A DNA stretch of 64,000 nt from Competibacter_A sp003527885 (GTDB taxonomy: Bacteria; Pseudomonadota; Gammaproteobacteria; Competibacterales; Competibacteraceae), in contig DAORPQ010000005.1 of the NCBI GenBank assembly GCA_035442025.1, forward strand, positions 1 through 64,000. Direction: 5' to 3'. Position 1 is the first letter of the stretch; every line of letters starts with the position of its first letter. Under the pieces are notes generated by a model. The model searched no databases and was not told the origin of the DNA. It saw only the letters and a program-made list of their open reading frames with translations. Positions 51,751 through 60,817 of this stretch are shown piece after piece. A program made the translations under genes and the position numbers.

Positions 51751-52980
51751 TTGAACGCCGATTTTCAACGTATCAAACGTCTGCCGCCCTACGTCTTCAA
51801 CATCGTCAACGAGTTGAAGGCCAAGGCCCGCGCCCGAGGCGAGGACATCATCGATTTCGGCATGGGCAACCCCGACCAGCCGACCCCCAAACACATCGTG
51901 GACAAGCTGGTGGAAACCGCCCGGCGCGGTGACACCCACCGCTATTCGGTCTCGCGCGGCATCCCGCGCCTGCGCCGGGCGATCTGCAACTGGTACCAGA
52001 ACCGCTACGCCGTCGCGCTGGACCCGGAATCCGAAGCCATCGTCACCATCGGCTCCAAGGAAGGGTTGGCCCATCTGGCGCTGGCGACGCTGGGTCCGGG
52101 CGACGCCGTGCTGGTGCCAAACCCCGCCTATCCGATCCACCCTTACGGTTTCGTCATCGCCGGCGCCGACATCCGCCACGTGCCGCTGGTGCCGGGCGTG
52201 GACTTCTTCGCCGAGCTGGAAAAAGCGATCAAGGATTCCTGGCCGCAGCCGAAGATGCTGGTGCTCAATTTTCCGGCCAACCCCACCGCCCAATGCGTCG
52301 GGCTGGATTTCTTCGAGAAAGTGATCGCTGTCGCCCGCGAGCACGGAATCTGGGTCATCCAGGATCTCGCTTACGCCGACCTGGTGTTCGACGGCTACGT
52401 CGCGCCCTCAATCCTGCAAGTACCCGGCGCCAAGGACATCGCGGTCGAATCCTTCACCTTGTCTAAAAGCTACAATATGCCCGGTTGGCGGGTCGGTTTC
52501 ATGTGCGGCAACCCGGTGTTGATCGCGGCGCTGGCCCGGATGAAATCCTATCTCGACTACGGCATGTTCACGCCGATTCAAGTCGCCGCCATCGCCGCGC
52601 TGGAAGGCCCACAAGAATGCGTCACCGAAATCCGCGACACGTACCGACGGCGGCGCGACGTGCTCTGCGACGGCCTGAACGCGCTCGGCTGGGTGGTGGA
52701 AAAACCCAAAGCCACCATGTTCGTGTGGGCGCCGATCCCCGAACAGTACCGCCCGCTCGGTTCGTTGGAGTTCTGCAAAAAACTGTTGGCCGAGGCGAAA
52801 GTGGCGGTCGCGCCCGGCATCGGCTTCGGTGAGTACGGTGATGACCACGTTCGCTTCGGGCTGATCGAAAACGAACACCGCACCCGCCAAGCCTTGCGCG
52901 GCATCCGCGAGATGGTCCGCCAAGAGGCCCGGAACCCGCGGGCCGCACCCGCGGTGCAAGCGGCCGGAGCAAGCGGATGA
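51751..52980 (+). CDS. alaC: Alanine transaminase (AlaC-type class I aminotransferase)
   Basis: From TTG 51751 the product has 409 residues, close to the 412 of E. coli AlaC. It starts with NADFQRIKRLPPYVFNIVNE, very like AlaC, and carries DIIDFGMGNPDQPTP, the YSVSRGIPRLRRAI substrate region, NFPANPTAQC, the PLP-binding Lys in SFTLSKSYNMPGWRVG, and the late VRFGLIENEHRTRQA. It makes alanine from pyruvate with glutamate. A longer TTG start at 51607 is less likely. The stop overlaps the hom ATG by four bases, so the two are translationally coupled. Confidence 0.92.
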   Translation: MNADFQRIKRLPPYVFNIVNELKAKARARGEDIIDFGMGNPDQPTPKHIVDKLVETARRGDTHRYSVSRGIPRLRRAICNWYQNRYAVALDPESEAIVTIGSKEGLAHLALATLGPGDAVLVPNPAYPIHPYGFVIAGADIRHVPLVPGVDFFAELEKAIKDSWPQPKMLVLNFPANPTAQCVGLDFFEKVIAVAREHGIWVIQDLAYADLVFDGYVAPSILQVPGAKDIAVESFTLSKSYNMPGWRVGFMCGNPVLIAALARMKSYLDYGMFTPIQVAAIAALEGPQECVTEIRDTYRRRRDVLCDGLNALGWVVEKPKATMFVWAPIPEQYRPLGSLEFCKKLLAEAKVAVAPGIGFGEYGDDHVRFGLIENEHRTRQALRGIREMVRQEARNPRAAPAVQAAGASG

Positions 52981-54299
52981 GCGCCTACCCTCCCGTCAAG
53001 ATCGGCATCCTCGGCCTGGGTACGGTCGGCGGCGGCGTCACCCGCGTGCTGGCCCGCAACGCCGGGGAAATCAGCCGCCGCGCCGGCCGCGAAATCGCCA
53101 TCACCCACGCCGCCGCCCGCAACCTGGACACCACCACCGCCAACACGACGGCCATGAAACTGACCGAGGACGGTTTGGATGTGGTGGACGACCCGGAGGT
53201 TTCGATCGTCGTGGAGCTGATGGGCGGTTACGAGCCGGCGCGCAGCCTGGTGCTGCGGGCGCTGGCCAACGGCAAGCATGTCGTGACCGCCAACAAAGCG
53301 CTGATCGCCCTACACGGCAACGAAATCTTCGCCGCCGCCCGAGAAGCCGGGATGATGGTCGGTTTCGAGGCGGCGGTGGCCGGCGGCATCCCGATCATCA
53401 AAGCCATCCGCGAAGGCTTGGCCGGCAACCGGCTGGAATGGATCGCCGGCATCATCAACGGCACCGCCAATTTCATTCTGACCGAGATGCGCGGTAAAGG
53501 CCGCGATTTCCCCACCGTATTGGCCGAAGCCCAACAGCTGGGTTATGCCGAAGCCGATCCAACCTTGGATATCGAGGGCATCGATGCCGCTCACAAACTG
53601 GCGATCCTGGCGTCGATCACCTTCGGCATCCCCCTCCAATTCGACAAGGTCTACATCGAAGGGATCAGCCGGATCACCCAGGACGATGTCGCCTACGCCG
53701 CCAAACTGGGCTACCGCATCAAGCATCTCGGTATCGCCCGGCGCGACCAAAACGGCGTGCAACTGCGGGTTCACCCGACCCTCATCCCGCAGCGGCAATT
53801 ATTGGCCAACGTCAACGGGGTGATGAATGCCGTGCTGGTCAAGGGCGACGCCGTCGGCCAAAGCCTGTTCTACGGCGCTGGGGCCGGCGCCGAGCCGACC
53901 GCCTCGGCGGTGGTGGCCGACATTATCGACGTGGTCCGCACCCTGACCGCCGACCCGGAAAACCGGGTGCCGCATCTGGCGTTCCAGCCCGATGCGCTGT
54001 CGGATTTGCCGGTCTTGCCCATGGCGGCGGTCGAAACCGCCTGCTATCTGCGTTTGCTGGCGCTGGATCGTCCCGGCGTGCTGGCCGATATCACCCGCAT
54101 CCTCGCCGACCGCGGTATCGGCATCGAAGCCTTCGTGCAGAAGGAAGCGCCCCCCACCGCCAGCGAGGTGCCGGTGGTGCTGCTGATCAACCCGGTCAAG
54201 GAACAGCGGATGAACGAAGCGATAGCGGCGATGGAAGCCCTGGACAGCATCCGCGCGCCGGTCATGCGTATCCGGCTGGAATATCTCGATTCCGATTGA
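52977..54299 (+). CDS. hom: Homoserine dehydrogenase
   Basis: This 440-residue enzyme reduces aspartate semialdehyde to homoserine for threonine and methionine. The NAD(P) site is GILGLGTVGGGVTRVL, followed by VVELMGGYEPARSLVL, the catalytic region VTANKALIALHG, the signature IKAIREGLAGNRLEWIAGII, NGTANFILTEM and EADPTLDIEG. A C-terminal ACT domain (about 350-435, LRLLALDRPGVLADITRIL) is the usual allosteric part. It overlaps alaC by four bases. thrB and thrC are not next to it, which differs from the common hom-thrC arrangement. Confidence 0.96.
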   Translation: MSAYPPVKIGILGLGTVGGGVTRVLARNAGEISRRAGREIAITHAAARNLDTTTANTTAMKLTEDGLDVVDDPEVSIVVELMGGYEPARSLVLRALANGKHVVTANKALIALHGNEIFAAAREAGMMVGFEAAVAGGIPIIKAIREGLAGNRLEWIAGIINGTANFILTEMRGKGRDFPTVLAEAQQLGYAEADPTLDIEGIDAAHKLAILASITFGIPLQFDKVYIEGISRITQDDVAYAAKLGYRIKHLGIARRDQNGVQLRVHPTLIPQRQLLANVNGVMNAVLVKGDAVGQSLFYGAGAGAEPTASAVVADIIDVVRTLTADPENRVPHLAFQPDALSDLPVLPMAAVETACYLRLLALDRPGVLADITRILADRGIGIEAFVQKEAPPTASEVPVVLLINPVKEQRMNEAIAAMEALDSIRAPVMRIRLEYLDSD

Positions 54300-54321
54300 G
54301 CGGCGCGAACGACAGCCGGCC

Positions 54322-55350
54322 GTGGCCTCCACCCTGCATTTGCTGATCCCCGGCCTGCTCGGGCCGTGGCCGGACCGTTCCAACCCGGCGTTTCCCCGCC
54401 CGGCCGCGCCGGCGCTGGAGTGGTTGCTGGCGCGGGCGACCGTGGCCGCCGCGCCCGCCACGACCGACCCCACCTTATTCCAGCTTTTCGGCTTATCCGT
54501 CACAGATACCGCCGATTTACCGGTGGCGGCGGTCACGCGCTTGGCGGACGGGGGCGACGCCGACGACGGCTGGTGGTGGCGGGCCGATCCGGTCTATTTC
54601 CGTCCCGACTTGCACGGCGTGTTTCTGGCGGACGCGCGGATGCTGGCGGTCGAACCCGCCGAGGCGCGGGCGCTGGCGGAAGCCTTCAACCAAACCTTCG
54701 CGAGCGATGGATTGCAGCTGGACGCCTTGCGGCCCGACCGCTGGTATCTGCGTCTGCCCGCCGACCCCGGCGTGCGGACCCACTCGCTGGAGAGCGCCAT
54801 CGGCCGCGATATCCGCGCGCTGTTGCCCTACGGTCCCGCCAAACAACGCTGGCACACCCTGCTGACGGAAGCGCAAATGCTCTTTCACAACCACCCGGTC
54901 AACCGGGCGCGGGAGGATCGGAACCAACCGCTGATCAGCGGGCTCTGGCCGTGGGGCGGCGGCCGGTGTCCCGCCGGGGCCCGCCCGCCCGCCGCCGGCT
55001 TGTACGCCCACGACCCGTTGGCGCGCGGGCTGGCGCGGCTGGCAAACGCGGCGGTCGCGCCGCTTCCCGCAACCGCCGCCGACTGGCGGGAGGCTTCGGC
55101 CTCGGAAACAGACAGTTTGACGCTGCTGGATACGACCCGTTTCGATCCCCTCGACGATGACCTGGAGGCATGGCTCGGGAATATCGCTGACCTGGAGCGG
55201 GACTGGTTCGAACCGTGCCGGCGGCTGTTGCAAACCGGCTCGCTGGCCGCCTTGCATCTCTACCCCGGTAACGGTCGACGCTACGCTGTGAGCAAAACCG
55301 CGCGCTGGCGGTTCTGGCAACGGCCCCGGCCTTTGGTCGGCCACCTGTAA
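54322..55350 (+). CDS. RpfE-type / phosphoglycerate-mutase-like protein
   Basis: This 342-residue protein starts at GTG 54322 with LHLLIPGLLGPWPD, and contains ARALAEAFNQTFASDGLQLD, DRWYLRLPADPGVRTHSLES and NRAREDRNQPLISGLWPWGG. These features, and its place just before recJ, match the 'regulatory protein RpfE type' family, annotated from the Xanthomonas rpf region and sometimes as phosphoglycerate-mutase-related. No enzymatic activity is known to me. It follows hom by 22 bases and precedes recJ by 26, so it probably shares the transcript. Confidence 0.75.
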   Translation: MASTLHLLIPGLLGPWPDRSNPAFPRPAAPALEWLLARATVAAAPATTDPTLFQLFGLSVTDTADLPVAAVTRLADGGDADDGWWWRADPVYFRPDLHGVFLADARMLAVEPAEARALAEAFNQTFASDGLQLDALRPDRWYLRLPADPGVRTHSLESAIGRDIRALLPYGPAKQRWHTLLTEAQMLFHNHPVNRAREDRNQPLISGLWPWGGGRCPAGARPPAAGLYAHDPLARGLARLANAAVAPLPATAADWREASASETDSLTLLDTTRFDPLDDDLEAWLGNIADLERDWFEPCRRLLQTGSLAALHLYPGNGRRYAVSKTARWRFWQRPRPLVGHL

Positions 55351-55376
55351 TCCGCCACGGCAGCCACCGCACGCCC

Positions 55377-57095
55377 ATGGCCCGTTCGATCGTCCGCCGC
55401 ACGGCCCGCTCGCCCGCCGTCGAACTCTCGCCCTGGCCTCTGCTGAACCGGATTTACGCGGGCCGTAATGTCGGCACCCCCACCGAGTTGCTCAACGAGT
55501 TGCGCCATTTGAGCCCGCCTTCAGTGCTGCGCAATATCGACCAAGCGGTGGATTTGCTGCACACCGCTCTGCGCGAGCGCTGGCGCATCCTGATCGTCGC
55601 CGATTTCGACGCCGACGGCGCGACCGGGTGCGCGCTGGCGGTGCGGGGCTTGCGCGCGCTGGGGGCCGCCGAGGTCGGCTATCGGGTCCCGAACCGCTTC
55701 GAGCACGGCTACGGCTTGACCCCGGAGATCGTCGCGGTCGCGGCGGCGGCGCGACCCGACTTGTTGATCACGGTGGACAACGGGATTTCCAGCCATGAAG
55801 GCGTGCGCGCGGCCCAAGCCCTCGGCATCAAGGTCTTGGTCACCGACCATCACCCGCCGGGCCGGGAGTTACCCTCCGCCGAGGCCATCGTCAACCCCAA
55901 TCTGCCGGACGACCTTTTCCCCAGCAAGCATCTGGCCGGCGTGGGGGTGATGTTCTACGTGTTGACCGCGCTACGGGCACGGCTGCGGGCCACCGGCTGG
56001 TTCGGCGAGCGGGGCCCGAGCGAGCCGAACTTGGCCCGGTATCTCGATCTGGTCGCGTTCGGCACGGTGGCGGACGTGGTGCGGTTGGACCACCACAACC
56101 GCATCCTGGTCGGGCAAGGCTTGCGCCGCATCCGCCAGGGCCAGTGCGCGCCCGGCATCCTGGCCCTATGTGAAGTCGCCGGCCGGACCCCGGATCGGCT
56201 GAGCGCCGCCGACATCGCCTTCTACCTCGCGCCCCGCCTCAACGCCGCCGGACGGCTGGAAGACATGGGCCAAGGCATCGAATGCCTGCTATGCGACGAT
56301 CTGGCGGCGGCCCGCGCCATCGCCCGCCGCCTGGACGAGATCAACCGCCAGCGCGGCGAGTTGACCGGCGAGATCCACGCCCAAGCCCTGGAGCGGATCG
56401 AAGGGATCACGGATCACGCTCGCGAATTACCTTTCGGGCTCTGCCTGTTCGATCCCGGGTGGCACCAGGGCGTGATCGGCATCATCGCCGGCCGCCTGAA
56501 AGAACACCTGCACCGGCCAGTGATCGTGTTCGCGTCCGACCGCGACGGCCGGATCAAAGGTTCGGGCCGTTCGGTGGAAGGGCTGCATCTGCGCGATGCG
56601 CTGGCGGCGGTGGCGACCGCGCATCCCGGTCTTATTCCACAGTTCGGCGGACATGCCATGGCCGCCGGCCTGAGCTTGGCCGCCGACCGTTTCGAGCTGT
56701 TCAGCCAAGCGTTCGATACCGAAATCCGCCTGCGGCTCAGCGCCGATGACCTGCACGGCCGCCTGCTTAGCGACGGCGAACTGGAACCGGTCGAATTTTC
56801 GCTGGATACCGCCAAGCGGCTGCGCGAGGCCGGCCCCTGGGGCCAAGGCTTCCCCGAGCCGCTGTTCGACGGGGTGTTCGAAGTGGTGTCCCATCAGATC
56901 CTGCGAGACGGTAAAACGCTGAAACTCTGGCTGCGCCCTCCGGCCACGACCCTCGCGCTGGAAGCCGTCGCCTTCCGGCGCGCGGCCGACTTCGCGCCGG
57001 GCACAGCCCGGGTGCGCATCGCCTACCACCTGGAGGTCAACAACTGGCGCGGCGAACGCCTGCAATTGCTGGTCGAGCATCTGGAGGCGGTCTAG
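55377..57095 (+). CDS. recJ: Single-stranded-DNA-specific exonuclease RecJ
   Basis: This 572-residue protein has the full RecJ layout. DHH-domain motifs are LIVADFDADGATGCALAV, LITVDNGISSHEG and LVTDHHPPGRELP, and further LVAFGTVADVVRL and the DHHA1 region GSGRSVEGLHLRDAL with the HAMAAGL glycine loop. RecJ degrades single-stranded DNA 5' to 3' in recombination and mismatch repair with Mg/Mn. The length is usual for the gammaproteobacterial enzyme. It ends convergently with the diguanylate cyclase gene, 29 bases away. Confidence 0.96.
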   Translation: MARSIVRRTARSPAVELSPWPLLNRIYAGRNVGTPTELLNELRHLSPPSVLRNIDQAVDLLHTALRERWRILIVADFDADGATGCALAVRGLRALGAAEVGYRVPNRFEHGYGLTPEIVAVAAAARPDLLITVDNGISSHEGVRAAQALGIKVLVTDHHPPGRELPSAEAIVNPNLPDDLFPSKHLAGVGVMFYVLTALRARLRATGWFGERGPSEPNLARYLDLVAFGTVADVVRLDHHNRILVGQGLRRIRQGQCAPGILALCEVAGRTPDRLSAADIAFYLAPRLNAAGRLEDMGQGIECLLCDDLAAARAIARRLDEINRQRGELTGEIHAQALERIEGITDHARELPFGLCLFDPGWHQGVIGIIAGRLKEHLHRPVIVFASDRDGRIKGSGRSVEGLHLRDALAAVATAHPGLIPQFGGHAMAAGLSLAADRFELFSQAFDTEIRLRLSADDLHGRLLSDGELEPVEFSLDTAKRLREAGPWGQGFPEPLFDGVFEVVSHQILRDGKTLKLWLRPPATTLALEAVAFRRAADFAPGTARVRIAYHLEVNNWRGERLQLLVEHLEAV

Positions 57096-57124
57096 GCCGC
57101 GCCGGCCACGCCAGTTTTGCGCGG

Positions 57125-59191
57125 TCAGCCCAAACCCAGTTGCTCGGCGAAGCGCCAATTGTTCTTGCCGGTCTGTTTGGCGGCGTACATGGCGGCGTCG
57201 GCCTGCCGGAGCAAATTCATCGCCAAATCCAGATTGGCAGGCAGTTCCGGCCGGTACAGCGCGATGCCGACGCTGGCGGTGATGGCGGCGCTGGCGGAAC
57301 CCAGCAAGAACGGCTCGGCCAAGCGGTCGATGATTTTCTGGGCCACGGCGGCGGCGGCTTCGGGCGCTTCCAAGTCTTGCAGCAGGACGGTGAACTCATC
57401 GCCCCCCAGCCGCGCCGCAGTGTCGGTCGCCCGCACGCACTGTTGCAGGCGCGCCGCCACCTGCTGGAGCAGTTCATCGCCCGCGTCGTGTCCCAGGGTA
57501 TCGTTCACCTGCTTGAAGCCGTCCAAATCCACCAACAGGATCGCCAGCAACCGCCACTGACGCCGCGCTTGTTGCAAGCCTTTGCGCAAGTGTTCGAACA
57601 GCAGATTGCGGTTGGGCAGGCTGGTCAGTTGGTCGTAATTGGCCAAGCGCCAGTTGCGCAGGCTGACCTCGGCCAGGATTCGGGTCCGCTCCTCCACCTT
57701 GGCTTCGACCCTGGCTTCCAAGGTCTCATCGTATGTCTGGAGCAGCGCCTCGGCCTTTTTGTGAAGCGCCTCGGCCTGCTTCTGGTCGGAGATATCCACC
57801 GTGGCGCCACGATAGCCCACGAATTCACCGTCCTCATCGAACAGGGGCACTCCGCTGTTGCGCGTCCAGGCCCAACGCTCCTGGCCGGGCAACCGCACGC
57901 ACAACACCAAATGCTGGAAAGGCTGTCGCTCGGCCAGCGCCGCCCGCAATGCCGCAAGATCGGTCTCCGGCTGCTCGAACACCACCCAATCCTTCCAGCT
58001 CAAACCGAGCCAGAAGTCTCGGAACTCAAGGGACTTGGCAAACTTCCCCCGCAGCTCGCGCAGGTGGCCGGCGGCGTCGAATTCCCACAGCAAATCGTTA
58101 CAAATCTCTACCAGATCCCGATACAGCGCGGTATCGATAAGTTTTTCATGGGAGAAAGCCCCGGCCAGCAAGCCGGACACCGCGACCACGGCCATGACGA
58201 TCTGATACTGGAGCATCTGATCGGAGTGTCCGAAGGCCGCCACCATCAGCACGATGCTCAACTCGAACAGAAACACGCCCAGCACCGCGCCCCGGATATC
58301 GTTGGTCGCCACGATCCAAAGCAACACCGGCAGCGCCAGCAACACCACGAACGGATTATGGGGTTCGCGCCAAAATTGCCGGGGTATCCAAAACAGGGCC
58401 GCCAATAATAAAACCGACAGCGAACCCTGAACCAGCCTCTCGGCCGCCGATGGCGGATCGACCACCCGAAAGGTTCGCGACAGGTGCGGCGCTTCCCTTT
58501 TTTTGTAAAAACGACGAACTGCGGGAAACCCAAAGAGCAACACGAAAGGCGCGAACGTGGCGATGCCGACGAAATCGCCGGCCCACCACTCCAGCACGGC
58601 CAGGGAGAAAGGGGCTTGGGGGGATAGGATACCGGCGGCCTTCAACAGCAGGGTTCCGATCAATGCGGCGAACAGAGAACCAGCGACGGCGGCAGCCAGA
58701 AACGCCGCCACCTGCGGCGTGTCATTGAAGCGCCACGGCCGCCGCCGGTAACGGTCCAACCAGGACTGCCGCAGGGTCTGAATTGCCACGAAATAGCCCA
58801 GCGGGACCAGCACGCCGATCACCAGATAATAGGGCCACTGCCGCCAGGGCCAGACGAACAGCCCGGCGGCCAGCGCGGCGACGATGGGTAACGGCAAAGC
58901 CCGCCCGCCGCCTTCAAACAAAACGGCGAAGGTCAAACCGGCGGGCAACGACCAAAGACCGATCCCGGTCAACCGTTCGAGCGCGCTCGTGACATGCCAC
59001 AACACTATCCAGGCGACCGTGTAACCCGCGACCGAGACCAGCGTTTGGTGGCGGATGAGCAGCGCGAACCTCCGGCGGTCGGCGGTACGGTGATCGTCAG
59101 TGTCGCGGGTGGAGTTCGCGCTTCCCATCTCTGCTAAAGACGCCTGGTTTGAGCTGTTGGTCGGATCGGTGCCGCTGGCCACGATCGTCAT
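57125..59191 (-). CDS. Diguanylate cyclase with MASE1 membrane sensor and PAS domain
   Basis: This 688-residue protein has an N-terminal MASE1-type membrane domain (about 45-335, eight or so helices), a PAS domain with PAC motif (about 380-490, with WAWTRNSGVPLFDEDGEF and YRGATVDISDQ), a coiled-coil linker, and a GGDEF domain (about 525-688). The active site GGDEF is at 596-600 with an intact inhibitory I-site, RATD at 587-590, five residues before it. It should make cyclic di-GMP with product inhibition. ATG 59191 begins one base after the upstream gene's stop codon, so the two are probably cotranscribed. Confidence 0.94.
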   Translation of the reverse strand: MTIVASGTDPTNSSNQASLAEMGSANSTRDTDDHRTADRRRFALLIRHQTLVSVAGYTVAWIVLWHVTSALERLTGIGLWSLPAGLTFAVLFEGGGRALPLPIVAALAAGLFVWPWRQWPYYLVIGVLVPLGYFVAIQTLRQSWLDRYRRRPWRFNDTPQVAAFLAAAVAGSLFAALIGTLLLKAAGILSPQAPFSLAVLEWWAGDFVGIATFAPFVLLFGFPAVRRFYKKREAPHLSRTFRVVDPPSAAERLVQGSLSVLLLAALFWIPRQFWREPHNPFVVLLALPVLLWIVATNDIRGAVLGVFLFELSIVLMVAAFGHSDQMLQYQIVMAVVAVSGLLAGAFSHEKLIDTALYRDLVEICNDLLWEFDAAGHLRELRGKFAKSLEFRDFWLGLSWKDWVVFEQPETDLAALRAALAERQPFQHLVLCVRLPGQERWAWTRNSGVPLFDEDGEFVGYRGATVDISDQKQAEALHKKAEALLQTYDETLEARVEAKVEERTRILAEVSLRNWRLANYDQLTSLPNRNLLFEHLRKGLQQARRQWRLLAILLVDLDGFKQVNDTLGHDAGDELLQQVAARLQQCVRATDTAARLGGDEFTVLLQDLEAPEAAAAVAQKIIDRLAEPFLLGSASAAITASVGIALYRPELPANLDLAMNLLRQADAAMYAAKQTGKNNWRFAEQLGLG

Positions 59192-60010
59192 TCAGTAATG
59201 TCGGATTTGGTATACGCTCTCACCCCGCAACGCCTCCGCCAGCGCATTGCCGATCACTGCCGCCCACCGCTCGCACCCCGACGTATCGACAATCAAATCC
59301 TGACGTATCTCGATCTCCACATGGGACAGGCCCGCCGCTCCGCCGTGGGTATCCATGGTGAATCCCACCTCTCGCCCGGAATAGGGTTCATTATCGCCGA
59401 CACAGACTTCCAAATCCGCCCGAAACCGGTGCAACAACGGCAACGCCAGACGCGGATCACGATTCCACAGCACACCGATCTGCCAAGGTCGACGGAACCC
59501 GTTCATCACCGGCGTGAAACTGTGAATCGCAATCAACGCGGGGGTTCGGCCGGCGCCGTGCCGCCAGCGGTGGGCCAGCATTCGGGTAATCGCGTGATGG
59601 TAAGGCCAGAATACCTCGTTCGAGCGCGCTTCCGCCGCCGCATCGTCAAGCTGCAGATTTCCGGGAACGACAACCCCATCGCTCACCTGCGCTATGGAGG
59701 TCGGATCGCCGGGCGGGCGGTTGCAATCGATCACCAGCCGCGAGTAGCCCGCCAACACGGCGGGCGCGTCCAACCGTTCCGCCAGCAAGCGCGCAACGGG
59801 CGCGGCGCCGATGTCCCAGGCAATGTGTTGGGATAACTCGACCGGCCCCAAGCCGAGCTGGTCGAGATCGGCGGGGATCCGATTGCTGGCATGATCGCAG
59901 ACCAGCACCACGGACGCCTTGCCGTCCGGGTTGATCACAGTAAAGGGGGGCGGGTCCGCACAACCCAGCACTAGCTTAGGAGCGGTTGGCTTGCTGGCGG
60001 GATCGCGCAT
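59192..60010 (-). CDS. N-formylglutamate amidohydrolase family protein
   Basis: This 272-residue protein carries the family pattern SVVLVCDHASNRIPADLDQL, DIGAAPVARLLAERLDAPAV, SRLVIDCNRPPGDPTSI, ALIAIHSFTPVMNG and SHVEIEIRQDLI. These zinc enzymes cleave N-formylglutamate (HutG-type) or related amides. No histidine-degradation genes are adjacent, so the true substrate may differ. The stop codon ends directly before the cyclase ATG, forming a two-gene minus-strand unit. Confidence 0.9.
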   Translation of the reverse strand: MRDPASKPTAPKLVLGCADPPPFTVINPDGKASVVLVCDHASNRIPADLDQLGLGPVELSQHIAWDIGAAPVARLLAERLDAPAVLAGYSRLVIDCNRPPGDPTSIAQVSDGVVVPGNLQLDDAAAEARSNEVFWPYHHAITRMLAHRWRHGAGRTPALIAIHSFTPVMNGFRRPWQIGVLWNRDPRLALPLLHRFRADLEVCVGDNEPYSGREVGFTMDTHGGAAGLSHVEIEIRQDLIVDTSGCERWAAVIGNALAEALRGESVYQIRHY

Positions 60011-60206
60011 GGCGTGGCTGGGAGCATGGAGGTAGAAAATCTGATGTTTTTGGTGTTATGGAACCATGAATCCAAGAGCGTCGCATCGCCCGCAAACTCG
60101 ATTTGTCGGGCGAACGCTTGTTGGTCGGCCATCTCTCGCGGGGCCATCTGCGCGAACCCAGGCCGACCTGCTCAACGGCTCCAGGCCACCCGTGGCTAAC
60201 GCACCC

Positions 60207-60758
60207 TCACAACAGCCGTTTGAGCACATTTTGCCGGAATCGCGCCGCTTGGCTGGGATCGGGCAATTTCCGGCCCAACAGGTCCAAGACCGTCTCCAAA
60301 CCGCCGCTCGAAAACCACACTTCATCACACAGGATGGCGCCCATCGGCCCGATGAGCTCCACCAGCTCCTGCTCGACCACGGCCTTGGCATTCTCGGTCA
60401 TGCGCACGCTTCTCGGATCCTGCACGTCCGGCGCGTGCGCCGCTTCGCCCCCCAGTTGCTCCAGGAAATACCCCGTGGACGGCAGTGCCGCCCGGGAGGT
60501 CGGGACGTGTCCTTCCGAGAAGCGCGTCGTACCGATCCTGATATCCTGCTTTAGCAGCGAATCCAGCGCTTCCACGGCTTCCAGCCCTTGTTTGTTTTGC
60601 ACGGACAGAAAGGTGATCTCGCCGTCGCGCAGGCCAAACTGGACCAACAGGCTGCCGGTCGTGGCGATATAGAGCGTGCCGGTGCAGCCATCCCTGCATA
60701 GCTCGTGCAGCTTGTCGCTGGTGGTTCTGGCAAACTCGGAACGCTGCGGCTGGGCCAT
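60207..60758 (-). CDS. DUF4388 (PATAN)-like protein, unknown function
   Basis: This 183-residue cytoplasmic protein has an N-terminal part (about 8-85) resembling DUF4388/PATAN domains, with GCTGTLYIATTGSLLVQFGL, RDGEITFLSVQNKQGLEAVE, and a C-terminal helical part with VEQELVELIGPMGAILCDEV and LDLLGRKLPDPSQAARF. Related tails occur in proteins linked to Cache-HAMP or chemoreceptor genes. ATG 60758 is chosen because GGAGGTG lies at proper spacing. It is 59 bases downstream of the Cache-HAMP gene and likely its partner. Confidence 0.65.
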   Translation of the reverse strand: MAQPQRSEFARTTSDKLHELCRDGCTGTLYIATTGSLLVQFGLRDGEITFLSVQNKQGLEAVEALDSLLKQDIRIGTTRFSEGHVPTSRAALPSTGYFLEQLGGEAAHAPDVQDPRSVRMTENAKAVVEQELVELIGPMGAILCDEVWFSSGGLETVLDLLGRKLPDPSQAARFRQNVLKRLL

Positions 60759-60817
60759 GCCTGTCACCTCCGAAACGCATCGTTTCTGGTTCTAATGACG
60801 CTAGCAATCACATCGGG

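Noticed and set aside
60011..60206. Possible small gene or decayed gene in the spacer
   Set aside because: Short frames on both strands give no recognisable motif and no good start; only a 6-bp CGCCCG/CGGGCG hairpin is seen.
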